Positions 24,985 through 33,282 of a stretch of DNA of 64,000 bases are shown in pieces. Each line of letters starts with the position of its first letter. The first letter of the stretch is position 1. The stretch is taken from the NCBI RefSeq assembly GCF_029892965.1, contig NZ_JARXWN010000001.1:186001-250000 (forward strand), given 5' to 3'. Below the pieces are notes generated by a model. That model searched no databases, had not been told where the DNA came from, and was given only the letters and a program-made list of their open reading frames with translations. The DNA is from Dysgonomonas sp. PF1-14 (GTDB taxonomy: Bacteria; Bacteroidota; Bacteroidia; Bacteroidales; Dysgonomonadaceae). Position numbers and translations under genes: made by a program.

Positions 24985-25161
24985 TTAGTTAAGCACAAAA
25001 GATGAGAGTTAGTATTACACAGATAAAGCCGCTAAAAGTAGCATACCCATATTGGCCTGAAGCTGATTTTAACTAAAAACTTACAAGCCTTAAAAATCAA
25101 ATTTTTATTATACTCTTTGTAGCCTCCCCTTGGGGAGGTATGGAGGAGCTGCTATTTATTA
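24985..25161. repeat. Short intergenic region with repeat motifs
   Basis: TTTTAACTAAAAACTTACAA (25068-25087) is a copy of the scattered motif seen at 22021 and elsewhere. CCTCCCC-TT-GGGGAGG (25123-25138) is a G/C palindrome common in Bacteroidetes intergenic DNA. It lies 24 bases past the stop of the leftward LtaS-like gene but has no T run. Confidence 0.55.
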
Positions 25162-26982
25162 TCACCTATTCCCTAAATCCATATACATATTCTGAAAAAA
25201 TGCTTTTGCCTGTTTTCCCAGTTCTGGATTACCCGATTGGTTGATTATACTTTGTTTGTCATTGTCATAAGTAACAGTTCCGGTAGAATCGGTCATGCAG
25301 AAACCATTGACATACGAATAGAATGCAAACTTACGTCCTTCGGGGTTCAGCATATCCTTACTGAATCTGAAATCGTCATGCTTTATATTTAGCTGTGACA
25401 ACAGGGTTGCAGCCAAGTCGTTTTGTGAACCGTAGTCTTCTATTATTGCCGGTTGTTTCACAGCTCCGCCCATCCATATCATCGGAATGCGGAATCGTTC
25501 GGGGTCACTGTTGCTCAGCCCTTTGGGATATCCTTGCATAGCATGGTCGGCAATGAGTATGATCAGCGTATTGTTCCACAACTCCTTTGTCTTTAGCTGT
25601 CTTACAAAAGACCCGAGACACTCGTCCGTATAATTTACAGCATTGAGGAATGGCTCTTTAAATTTTGTAACAGGCACATCGAACGGCTCGTGGCTGCTCA
25701 GTGTCAGTATTGTTTTCAGGAAAGGCGTATCCTGTTTGTTGTGTGTCAGATCGTTATACGCCCTGTCGATGACGAATTTGTCGGGTGCACCCCATTTAGT
25801 CATACGTTCGCTCAACGGAAAATCTTTGTCAGATACAACATCGCTTATTCCGCAAGCCCCTACAAAGTAAGAGCGCATATTGGCAAAGTCTGCATCTCCT
25901 CCGTAATAGAATGAGAGGTTTTTATATCCGCTGTTTTTCAACGATCTGGATATGGTAGGCAACGATTCCGTCTTTTGCGGATATTTCATAATCGCCACAG
26001 TAGGATGAGCCGGATAACCACTCAGTATAGAGACAAGCCCCCTGTCGGTGCGGAAGCTGTTTGCATAGAAGTTACTGAAAAATATTCCCTCTTTGGCAAA
26101 TTGGTGCATATTGGGAGCTACTATCGAGTCCATTGCAGCATCGCTCGAAAAGCTTTCGAGAATGAACAGGATGATATTCGGCTTTTCTGTATTAAGTAGT
26201 TGCGGCAGACTGTCTGTTGCAGGCTGTTTGGTGAGAGTTGCAAATATATTTTCTGCCTCCTGCTTGTCATAGAATTGGTACTGTGTGCCGAAATTATCCG
26301 ATTTGAAGAATGATGCCATCAGGTTAAACTCAGGATTTATGGCAGCATGGTTCAGAAACATATTTTCGCTGAAATACACTTTCCCGATATTCATTGTAGA
26401 TACCGTAACTCCTCCCCTGATAGGTAAGAAAAGTACGCCGGTCAGCAGTATCAGTGCAATAAAGGTTTTACCTATCGATTTAGGCACTTGCAGATTCAGC
26501 ACCTGTTTGCGTACTATGAATATATATCCGACAAAAAGGATAACCGCCAAAATGATTGTACTCACTATTCCCAATGCAATTTCCAATGCCGATGCACTGG
26601 CAAAACTTTCTTTAGGGTTCTGAAGATACAGGAATACAGTGGAGTCGAAATGAAAGCCCCAGTAGGGGTAAACAACAATATCTGATACTGTGATAATGGC
26701 AATTACCGCAAGTATGATTACGTAATATACATTATATATTTTAGCTATGAATTTAGGCTTTAGCCAGATGGATACAATCAGTACCAGTGCTGGAATTACT
26801 GTCAGGTATCCGCTCATCGACAAGTCGAGTGGTAGTCCGTGATACAATACAGTAACAATATCGCCTCCTGTAACCCCTCCTCCTATGCTGCAATGAATGA
26901 GCATAAACGCTGTTTTTCCGATAAGGAATATTAATATGAAATAGAAAAATATTGAGACGAAGAGTAGTATCCTTTCCTTCAT
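25162..26982 (-). CDS. LtaS-like phosphoglycerol/phosphoethanolamine transferase (sulfatase fold)
   Basis: The 606-residue protein has five N-terminal membrane segments (to about residue 190) and a periplasmic alkaline-phosphatase/sulfatase-fold domain from residue 268 (NIILFILESFSSDA). The metal ligand is E276 and the likely catalytic nucleophile T312 in SFRTDRGL. Later metal sites include WGAPDKF and IADHAMQGYP. Family members transfer phosphoglycerol or phosphoethanolamine from lipids to envelope glycans. A Gram-negative Bacteroidetes cell has no lipoteichoic acid, so the acceptor is probably a lipid or periplasmic glycan (inference). A -7 box lies at 27013-27020. The gene stands alone. 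Confidence 0.9.
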   Translation of the reverse strand: MKERILLFVSIFFYFILIFLIGKTAFMLIHCSIGGGVTGGDIVTVLYHGLPLDLSMSGYLTVIPALVLIVSIWLKPKFIAKIYNVYYVIILAVIAIITVSDIVVYPYWGFHFDSTVFLYLQNPKESFASASALEIALGIVSTIILAVILFVGYIFIVRKQVLNLQVPKSIGKTFIALILLTGVLFLPIRGGVTVSTMNIGKVYFSENMFLNHAAINPEFNLMASFFKSDNFGTQYQFYDKQEAENIFATLTKQPATDSLPQLLNTEKPNIILFILESFSSDAAMDSIVAPNMHQFAKEGIFFSNFYANSFRTDRGLVSILSGYPAHPTVAIMKYPQKTESLPTISRSLKNSGYKNLSFYYGGDADFANMRSYFVGACGISDVVSDKDFPLSERMTKWGAPDKFVIDRAYNDLTHNKQDTPFLKTILTLSSHEPFDVPVTKFKEPFLNAVNYTDECLGSFVRQLKTKELWNNTLIILIADHAMQGYPKGLSNSDPERFRIPMIWMGGAVKQPAIIEDYGSQNDLAATLLSQLNIKHDDFRFSKDMLNPEGRKFAFYSYVNGFCMTDSTGTVTYDNDKQSIINQSGNPELGKQAKAFFQNMYMDLGNR

Positions 26983-27012
26983 TGTTGCGGTTAGATTTTA
27001 TTGTTGAAAAAA

Positions 27013-27020
27013 CAAAGATA
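27013..27020 (-). promoter_or_regulatory. Promoter -7 box for the LtaS-like gene
   Basis: The minus strand reads TATCTTTG, fitting TAnnTTTG, 30 bases upstream of the start. Confidence 0.55.
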
Positions 27021-27120
27021 AAGGTTATAGAAAAAATTTACATATTTTTTATGGAATTTCAACAAAACTTATCTCTATTAAGTAAAACATAGAAGTTTAA
27101 CCATTAAAAATAACAATATT

Positions 27121-27750
27121 ATGGCTAGTATAGACACCAACAGTAGCAATGACGGAAAAAAAGGTAAACCTAAACGTCAGATCTTGCGAGTAGATTTTAC
27201 TCCGATGGTAGATATGAATATGTTACTTATCACTTTCTTCATGTTCTGTACCACACTCAGCATCCCTCAGGTAATGGATATAGCAATGCCTGCAAATGAA
27301 GGTGACCAACCAGTTCCTCAGTCCAAATCGGTAACAGTCCTTTTGGATGAAAATGATAAGGTGTTTTATTACGAAGGATTTCCTGACTATGAAGACTACA
27401 CTTCGTTGAAAGAAACCAACACAATGGGCTTGCGCAAAATGTTGCTAGAGAGAAACGCTGTGCAGGTAGCAAAGATTAATGATCTGAGACTGAAACGTCA
27501 CAAGAAACAAATTTCGGAGTCTGATTTCAAAGCACAACTCAGCCAGTTGAAGAAAGATGACCATACGCTCATGGTCATGTTGAAGCCGACAGCCAAGTCT
27601 AATTATAAGAATCTGGTAGATGCGCTCGACGAAATGCAGATTTGCGGAGTGGATAAATATACGATTATGGATCCTGCAGACGGAGATTATTTCCTGTTAG
27701 AGAATTATAATACTAAAGGGTCTTTGACCGCAATGGCAAAACGGCCGTAA
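27121..27750 (+). CDS. ExbD/TolR-family biopolymer transport protein
   Basis: The 209-residue protein has a short Lys-rich cytoplasmic tail, then the single membrane helix containing the proton-channel aspartate D31 (FTPMVDMNMLLITFFMF), and a periplasmic domain of about 150 residues. ExbD works with ExbB and TonB to energise outer-membrane receptors; TolR/AglS-like relatives drive other machines. At about 200 residues it is longer than enterobacterial ExbD (about 140), with an insert at residues 85-150 including a Lys/Leu-rich helix. No exbB, tonB or second exbD is beside it, so it is an orphan, or its partners are encoded elsewhere. Confidence 0.9.
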   Translation: MASIDTNSSNDGKKGKPKRQILRVDFTPMVDMNMLLITFFMFCTTLSIPQVMDIAMPANEGDQPVPQSKSVTVLLDENDKVFYYEGFPDYEDYTSLKETNTMGLRKMLLERNAVQVAKINDLRLKRHKKQISESDFKAQLSQLKKDDHTLMVMLKPTAKSNYKNLVDALDEMQICGVDKYTIMDPADGDYFLLENYNTKGSLTAMAKRP

Positions 27751-27848
27751 TGAGGTAGGACAAACAGTAAAGACAAAATTCTATAAATTATTTATAATAG
27801 TTAAAGATTAGGCAAGAGTAAAAAAAATCAATTATATTTATCGTCACT

Positions 27849-27923
27849 TAAAAGAACAGTTTTAGGTTAACACATCCATCCTTATCGAAATAATGGTTCT
27901 GGTTATCTAAATCTGTTCTTTTA
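27849..27923. promoter_or_regulatory. Long imperfect inverted repeat upstream of the XRE-like regulator
   Basis: The outer arms TAAAAGAACAG (27849-27859) and CTGTTCTTTTA (27913-27923) pair perfectly. Pairing continues inward with few mismatches (TTTTAGGTTAAC against GGTTATCTAAAT) to give a stem of about 20 bp. It lies 61 bases before the regulator gene and 99 bases after exbD. It could be an operator, a leader hairpin or an exbD terminator. Confidence 0.5.
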
Positions 27924-27983
27924 TGGTATTCAAGCAAATAAACCGTAGTCAGGGATTGTTTTCCTGTAGCTTAAAGCGTAAGT

Positions 27984-28940
27984 ATGAGTACTATAAGTAA
28001 GGAGCTGATAAATTTATTGAAAGAGAGAACTCGGGAAAAAGGGCAGGCTGTAAATCTATTGATGGACACAATCCCTATAGGGAAAGAAGCGGCATATCGC
28101 AGGCTTCGCGGCGAAATACCATTCTCGCTGGAAGAGGCTGCGGCTATATGCCGGAAACTTAATGTCTCGCTGGATGTACTTGCCGGTATGAAAAACTCAG
28201 ATGTATATGGCTTCTATACTAATGCTATTGTTTCTGATGATCCGATGTCCGGCTACAATAAAATGCTGCGTCAGATAGTAGATACGATAGAATATCTTAA
28301 AAATATTCCCGGTAGTATTTCGTACAGGGCATATACGGCTTTGCCTCACGAATTTGTATTTAAGTATGATTCACTATCTCAAATGTATATACGTATTCTG
28401 TTCTATCAGCTATATATGTTTACTACGCCTCAAAAGCTGATTGATATTGAAATACCGGCCGATGTGAACACAAACCGGAAAGCGGTTGCTTCGGTAATGC
28501 AGGATATAGAAGGGATGCTGATTCTCGATCGTCATGTATTCAGAGAGTTTATAGAGATTGTAAGATACTTTCACGGACTGGGTATGCTTGCCGATAAAAC
28601 CATAGCCGAAATAAAACGCGATCTCCATCTGATGCTGAATGATTTGGAACGATGTGCTTTTGCAGGCTTGTCTCTGCATGGCAAAAAACTGGATATCTAT
28701 ATTTCCCAGATATCGTTTGATTGTTCATACAATTACATCGAAGGGGCAGATATTAAAGCCTGTTCGTTAGGGGTTTACTGTATAGACCATCTGTCCAGCG
28801 ATAACCCTCAGATATGTGAACGGCATAAGATATGGATAAAATCACTTGTGCGCTTCTCTACATTGATCTCCATTTCGGGAGAGTTGCAGCGTAACGAATA
28901 CTTTTCTACTCAGCGCGAGGTCGTGGATGCGTTGCTGTAA
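27984..28940 (+). CDS. XRE-like helix-turn-helix regulator with large C-terminal domain
   Basis: The 318-residue protein starts with a domain resembling an XRE-type HTH (about residues 5-65: SLEEAAAICRKLNVSLDVLAG), though the usual Gln/Thr turn is weak (GKEAAYRRLRGEIPFS). The remaining 250 residues are mostly helical, with an early segment ISYRAYTALPHEFVFKYDSLSQMYIRILFYQLYMF. This arrangement recurs in uncharacterised Bacteroidales regulators, often paralogous, with unknown ligands; no enzymatic motif is seen. A long inverted repeat just upstream may be its binding site (inference). The gene is convergent with the following hypothetical gene, with nine bases between the stops. Confidence 0.7.
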   Translation: MSTISKELINLLKERTREKGQAVNLLMDTIPIGKEAAYRRLRGEIPFSLEEAAAICRKLNVSLDVLAGMKNSDVYGFYTNAIVSDDPMSGYNKMLRQIVDTIEYLKNIPGSISYRAYTALPHEFVFKYDSLSQMYIRILFYQLYMFTTPQKLIDIEIPADVNTNRKAVASVMQDIEGMLILDRHVFREFIEIVRYFHGLGMLADKTIAEIKRDLHLMLNDLERCAFAGLSLHGKKLDIYISQISFDCSYNYIEGADIKACSLGVYCIDHLSSDNPQICERHKIWIKSLVRFSTLISISGELQRNEYFSTQREVVDALL

Positions 28941-28949
28941 TATTCCCTC

Positions 28950-29537
28950 TTACCATTCATACCTTTCAGCCTCCAATTCAAGTATTTTTCCATCCGGAAT
29001 GTTTATAATAACCCTTGCTTCACTTTCCTGATAACTAATGGAGATTAAACTCTCGGGAGTCAGTTCTTTGATTATAAGTAAGTCGTCTGCTGTATATATG
29101 AATATATCATTGATTCCATCCCTCTCACCTATAAAGTCTGTCTTACATGCTCCATATACATAATGTATGGTTCCGTCATCTTGCAAAATGATTAAATATG
29201 AACACATCTCGCAATCTAAAATGGATTCGGGTATAGCAAAAGGTAAATTGTTTTGTTTCAGGTTATAACTATTAGCAGGAACGAAGTAGGCTTTCTTAAT
29301 GTTATTTCCGAATATTTCAGACAGCTTGAAATTCTTTTCTTCCCCATTGCAAACTCTTTGAGCAAACTGCTTTATGTTGCCATTGGAACTGTCAGTAAAG
29401 TGGTATAAGTGATATCCAAATGAATAATATGCGCTTAGTGCTAATGCTAAAGCGGTTATGCAAAGAAAGCCCCATATTGAAAATAGGATAATTATCCCTG
29501 TTCTCTTTTTCCCTTTGAGCCTGGTTAGTGCTTTCAT
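28950..29537 (-). CDS. Hypothetical single-span membrane protein
   Basis: The 195-residue protein has a basic N-terminus (MKALTRLKGKKR), one membrane helix at about residues 13-37 (TGIIILFSIWGFLCITALAL), and an exported domain of about 155 residues with no recognised family. Two Cys in DCEMCSY (near residue 93) and one in GACKTDF suggest possible disulfide or metal binding. It is convergent with the XRE-like gene. The gene was judged real from its length, signal-anchor and lack of an alternative frame. Confidence 0.65.
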   Translation of the reverse strand: MKALTRLKGKKRTGIIILFSIWGFLCITALALALSAYYSFGYHLYHFTDSSNGNIKQFAQRVCNGEEKNFKLSEIFGNNIKKAYFVPANSYNLKQNNLPFAIPESILDCEMCSYLIILQDDGTIHYVYGACKTDFIGERDGINDIFIYTADDLLIIKELTPESLISISYQESEARVIINIPDGKILELEAERYEW

Positions 29538-29648
29538 CGTTGCTTTCTATTACATAGTATTCTCGATAGCCTGATTGTCGGATGATTAGAAAATATTAGC
29601 GCGGATTTTCACCCGCGCCAACAAATTCTATTTGATAGTAATTTTTTC

Positions 29649-30176
29649 TTAGAACTGATACATAAAACCTACCGATGCTACAAACTGAGTGTAATTTTTG
29701 ATAAGAGCCTCTTTCAGTTCCACCTGTATAAATGTTTTCTCTCCTACAGCAATCTGTCCTCCCAGTCCGATATTGAGGCCAATACGGTTGTTGCTGTTTT
29801 TTGTTTTTTCATCAGTGAATTCTTCAATGAGCTCTCCTAGCCCGCTTCTGCCCAGATCGTAAGTCCATCTCGAAAAGGTAACACCCGCAAGCGGATATAT
29901 CGAAAAAGTTTCACCTAGTCCGAACAGGTAATGAGCATCTGCACTCAGCCCCCATGCACTGGTATTGTGCCTGTCTATATAATATTTATATTCCAGTGAT
30001 CCTCTGAGGCGTTCCATAAACCCATACTGTCCGCGCAGACCGATACCCAACGATTCTATTTTAGTACCATAGTTCAGATTACCTGCCAGTGAGAATTTTC
30101 CGGTTTGATCTTCTTGTGCCGAAATGGCAGAAACAAATAAGAAAGAGATAAAAAATCCTAATACTAACTTCTTCAT
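29649..30176 (-). CDS. Outer-membrane beta-barrel protein
   Basis: The 175-residue protein has a signal peptide ending ISAQ at residue 20. Alternating strands follow from FSLAGNLNYGTKIESLGIG, and the C-terminus VASVGFMYQF is aromatic. There is a charged loop near residue 120 (EEFTDEKTKNSNN). The size fits an eight-stranded barrel of the OmpA/OmpW kind without a periplasmic domain. It is monocistronic and its function is unknown. Confidence 0.82.
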   Translation of the reverse strand: MKKLVLGFFISFLFVSAISAQEDQTGKFSLAGNLNYGTKIESLGIGLRGQYGFMERLRGSLEYKYYIDRHNTSAWGLSADAHYLFGLGETFSIYPLAGVTFSRWTYDLGRSGLGELIEEFTDEKTKNSNNRIGLNIGLGGQIAVGEKTFIQVELKEALIKNYTQFVASVGFMYQF

Positions 30177-30271
30177 AAATGATAGTTTTGCGTGTTAAAA
30201 AATCAATTGCTTTGAACGAAGATACAAAAAAATGCTAAATCCTATATAATCTGTCCGGAAATTTCAGTTGA

Positions 30272-30808
30272 TCATAGAAAAATGGCCGCCCATTTCTCAA
30301 ATTGGCGTACCGGGTCTTCTCCAAATTTAGAAAGGCTTTGTTTTACCTTTTCTACCGATCTTTCTTCCCCCGGGCGTGTTTTGGAGAAAAAGCAATCGGC
30401 AAAGCAGATCAGTTTTTCTTCCATGCTTACCGGACGCATATCGCGGTGGGGTAGCGGCATATTGTTCTCTACTATTTCTTCCAGCGATATCCCTGTACCT
30501 GTATGTCGCTCACATACTAGTCCGTACTTTGGGTAGCCTTCATTGTCGAGTATTTCCCTGCCCAGATAGCCGTGGCATATATAAGGTGCTATGCCGAAGC
30601 ACTTTATCGAAGGTGCGTTGGTGAGGAAGATGCCGATGTCGTGTAACATAGCTGCCTCAGCTACAAACTCAGTGTCGATTTCCAGTTCGGGATGATTGTC
30701 GGCTATTGTAAGTGCCTTGTGCATGACATCTGTACTATGATTTATAAGAATATTGTAAAGTTCAGAGTCCTTCTTGTAATATTTTTCGATGATAGTTAAT
30801 GTATTCAT
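30272..30808 (-). CDS. HD-domain phosphohydrolase
   Basis: The 178-residue protein has an HD-domain metal-binding set: H24 in LINHSTDV, H56-D57 in MLHDIG, and a later His/Asp region (ERHTGTGISLEE, FADCFFSK). The layout is that of the small bacterial TIGR00277/HDIG group, which hydrolyses nucleotides or phosphoesters; the exact substrate is unknown. The sequence KTRPGEERSVEKVKQSLSKFG near the C-terminus is characteristic of the subgroup. It is a single gene with a gap of about 95 bases to the downstream barrel gene. Confidence 0.85.
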   Translation of the reverse strand: MNTLTIIEKYYKKDSELYNILINHSTDVMHKALTIADNHPELEIDTEFVAEAAMLHDIGIFLTNAPSIKCFGIAPYICHGYLGREILDNEGYPKYGLVCERHTGTGISLEEIVENNMPLPHRDMRPVSMEEKLICFADCFFSKTRPGEERSVEKVKQSLSKFGEDPVRQFEKWAAIFL

Positions 30809-31009
30809 TGTACTTGATCTTATAATTTATATAAAAATTACGTAAGTTTGTAGTGTAGCTTCTTAATATAAAAACAGTTGTTAACAGTAAAAAGTTTATT
30901 TCTTTTACACTCCTTAAATATATATACTTTGGTTCAAAAAAAATGGTTTTATGGCATCCTGAAACAATTGTGTTAAAATATTTGTTCTACCAGATAATAA
31001 ATAAAGACT

Positions 31010-32137
31010 ATGGCAGACAACGATAATGAAAATAAATGTCCACTGTGCGGGAAACAGGCGGCAGAAGGCGATAACTTCTGTAAAGACTGTCAGGAGATAG
31101 CACAGAACGCTTACCCCGAAGAATTGCTTACCCGTCAGGAAATAGATGAAATACTCGAAGATGAGGGAGAGGAGTTGGTCGAAGTAGTATCCGAAGAGTC
31201 TGAGGCGGTTACCGTAGCTGATCCTCCTCAGCAGGAAAGCTTTTCCCAATCAAATAAAAAATGGCTTGTTTTTCTGGGTATTGGGATCGGGTTGCTAATC
31301 GCTGTCGGCGCATTCAGTTCATATAACTTTATACAACGAAAAAGTGCTGATGAAACCGAAACAGCCTATTGGCACAAGAGTATTGAAGAAAATACGCCAC
31401 TATCATATTCTAAATATCTGGTGCAATATCCGGACGGAAAATATGTAGTAGAAGCTGAAACTAAAATCAGAGTGCTGCGCGAAAACGAACGAAAAGAATG
31501 GGAGGAACTCCGCAACTCGAATAATGTAGACGCCCTGTTCCGATTTATGACCGATCATCCCGAGACTCCTTATACGCGTGAAATACGGCACGCAATAGAC
31601 TCGTTGAGTTGGATAACTACCACAAAAGAAAATACGGCGGCAGCATACCTTGCCTATATCGAAAATGTGAAACTGGGACGCTATACGGGAGAATATGAAG
31701 AACTGGCACAACAAAAATATGATTATCTCAGCCAACTGAAAAAGGTGGAAGGGGAAGACCTTACTGCTGTGAAAACTGTATTGACAAAGCTCTTCAAATC
31801 CCTGTCGGAGACAGATGCAAAAGATTTGGTAAAAGTGACAGGCGATTCTATCCACCGATTTTATTCCTCACAGAATAAGGCATCTCGGGCAATTATCGAT
31901 TCACTGAAAGCTCACCGGAAGTCGGACAAAATAAAGACTGTTGTTTATGCCTATATTCCCGATTCCATCGAAGTAATCAAAGATAACAAAGGAATATATT
32001 TCATCACTGCACCTGTAAGTGAAGAGATAACCTTCAACGACCGGAAGAAAAAGAAAGAGCGCGCCTCATACACTATCAATATGGAGATGAACGATAAGAA
32101 ACAGGTAAAGGTTTTGTACAAAGCCGGATCGAAGTAG
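31010..32137 (+). CDS. Zinc-ribbon, single-span membrane protein of unknown function
   Basis: The 375-residue protein has a zinc ribbon at residues 9-27 (CPLCGKQ...FCKDC, two CxxC pairs). An acidic linker follows, then one membrane helix at about residues 84-105 (WLVFLGIGIGLLIAVGAFSS) and a large domain of about 265 residues, presumably periplasmic. That domain starts with helical, possibly TPR-like segments (YWHKSIEENTPLSYSKYLVQ, with the recurrent YLxxYPxGKY form also used in periplasmic repeat proteins) and ends with a beta-rich part. Nothing identifies a function. It opens a plus-strand run of five genes that ends with mltF, so an envelope role is possible. Confidence 0.75.
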   Translation: MADNDNENKCPLCGKQAAEGDNFCKDCQEIAQNAYPEELLTRQEIDEILEDEGEELVEVVSEESEAVTVADPPQQESFSQSNKKWLVFLGIGIGLLIAVGAFSSYNFIQRKSADETETAYWHKSIEENTPLSYSKYLVQYPDGKYVVEAETKIRVLRENERKEWEELRNSNNVDALFRFMTDHPETPYTREIRHAIDSLSWITTTKENTAAAYLAYIENVKLGRYTGEYEELAQQKYDYLSQLKKVEGEDLTAVKTVLTKLFKSLSETDAKDLVKVTGDSIHRFYSSQNKASRAIIDSLKAHRKSDKIKTVVYAYIPDSIEVIKDNKGIYFITAPVSEEITFNDRKKKKERASYTINMEMNDKKQVKVLYKAGSK

Positions 32138-32193
32138 ACGCATAAACTTTAAAAATAATCATTCTACCCTGCTCAATTAACAGCCTATTTTTG

Positions 32194-32201
32194 TAAGTTT
32201 G
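32194..32201 (+). promoter_or_regulatory. Promoter -7 box ahead of the 32244 gene
   Basis: TAAGTTTG matches TAnnTTTG, 42 bases before the start codon. No convincing -33 element was seen. Confidence 0.45.
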
Positions 32202-32243
32202 TTGATGTTCTGAATACATTATACTTTAAAACAACACATTCGA

Positions 32244-33266
32244 ATGGGAACATTTTTTTATTTGATAATAATCTCAATTATCGTTTTCAGGGTAGTTAAG
32301 TACCTTAACAAGAATAAAGGAGAGCAGGACGAATGGGCATCTTCCCGGAATCGGCCTGTTCAGCCGCAACCCCAACCTGTGAAAAAAACATCATTCTATG
32401 ACTTTAAAGACGATGACGGAGACAAAGAAGTTATAGAAAGTCCTTACGGGTTTTACACATTTATGGTGGATTGGGATAAGAAGGAATTTTCCATTGTACA
32501 AGATAAAGGAGAAAAGATCAATGTCGTATTCTTTAATCTGAAAGGCTATGAGGTAAAGACAAGGAATGATGCTGTGATTACCCTTGAACTGAAGACATAT
32601 CTGCCCGGAAAATCATTTATATCCATAGAATGTTTCAGCAAAATAAAGGTATTGCCTCAGTTGCCCGAATGGCAAAGGCGGCCGCTGGAACTGAATAAGG
32701 TTTATGATCAGGAACTCGCGCAAGTAGATGAGATCGACGATATTCTGTCCGATATAATGGATGAGAACGGAGTTCAGTCAACTACCACACCTCCGCCATA
32801 TAAACAAGAGAAAAAGATACAGGAGAAAAAAGAAACCCCTGTGGCTGTTCCGGTTGTTCCTAACATTTTGGATATAGTAGAATCGATTCCGGAGAAAAAA
32901 GAAGAAATAGAGATAAAGACCGAACCGGAAGAAATACCAATTGTTGAAATACCTGCGGTTATAATTGAAGAGGTGAAAGAAGAAATACCTGAAATAAAGT
33001 CGGAACGACAGGAGATAAAAATAGAAGACCCGTTTGAGTCAACTCCTCCATACGAAGAGATAAAGATAGAGGGGAGACCTGTAGAGCCGGTACCGGATAG
33101 TGAAGATGCCGGAGACAAAGTGCGAGTGTCGCTCAGCGATGTCGAATACTATTCGTACGGAAAATTTCTGGATTCGGAAGTGCAGTCAGCAGTAGGCGAT
33201 GCCAAGATGCGTGGAAAGAAAGAAATCTTTATCACGAAAGAACAATTGGAAAAACTAAAACAATAA
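32244..33266 (+). CDS. Hypothetical membrane-anchored acidic protein
   Basis: The 340-residue protein has an N-terminal membrane helix (MGTFFYLIIISIIVFRVVKY) and a folded region of about residues 45-165 (YGFYTFMVDWDKKEFSIVQD). A long low-complexity section rich in Glu, Lys, Pro and Ile follows (about 185-290; many EIPEIKxE-like units), then a compact C-terminal segment (VSLSDVEYYSYGKFLDSEVQ). The low-complexity part is probably an extended spacer. No family was recognised. The next gene starts 16 bases on, so it is probably in an operon with the flavin enzyme and mltF. Confidence 0.7.
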   Translation: MGTFFYLIIISIIVFRVVKYLNKNKGEQDEWASSRNRPVQPQPQPVKKTSFYDFKDDDGDKEVIESPYGFYTFMVDWDKKEFSIVQDKGEKINVVFFNLKGYEVKTRNDAVITLELKTYLPGKSFISIECFSKIKVLPQLPEWQRRPLELNKVYDQELAQVDEIDDILSDIMDENGVQSTTTPPPYKQEKKIQEKKETPVAVPVVPNILDIVESIPEKKEEIEIKTEPEEIPIVEIPAVIIEEVKEEIPEIKSERQEIKIEDPFESTPPYEEIKIEGRPVEPVPDSEDAGDKVRVSLSDVEYYSYGKFLDSEVQSAVGDAKMRGKKEIFITKEQLEKLKQ

Positions 33267-33282
33267 AAATAAAATACAGAAA

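Noticed and set aside
25123..25138. CCTCCCC-TT-GGGGAGG palindrome as terminator of the LtaS-like gene
   Set aside because: The loop is only two bases and no T run follows on either strand. It fits better as a common intergenic repeat.
24985..25161. Possible CRISPR-like or structured RNA repeats
   Set aside because: Only single copies of short motifs are present. No regularly spaced repeats were found here or anywhere in the window.
25162..26982. Gram-positive lipoteichoic acid synthase acquired by transfer
   Set aside because: LtaS-like sulfatase-fold transferases are widespread in Bacteroidetes, and base composition here is like that of its neighbours.
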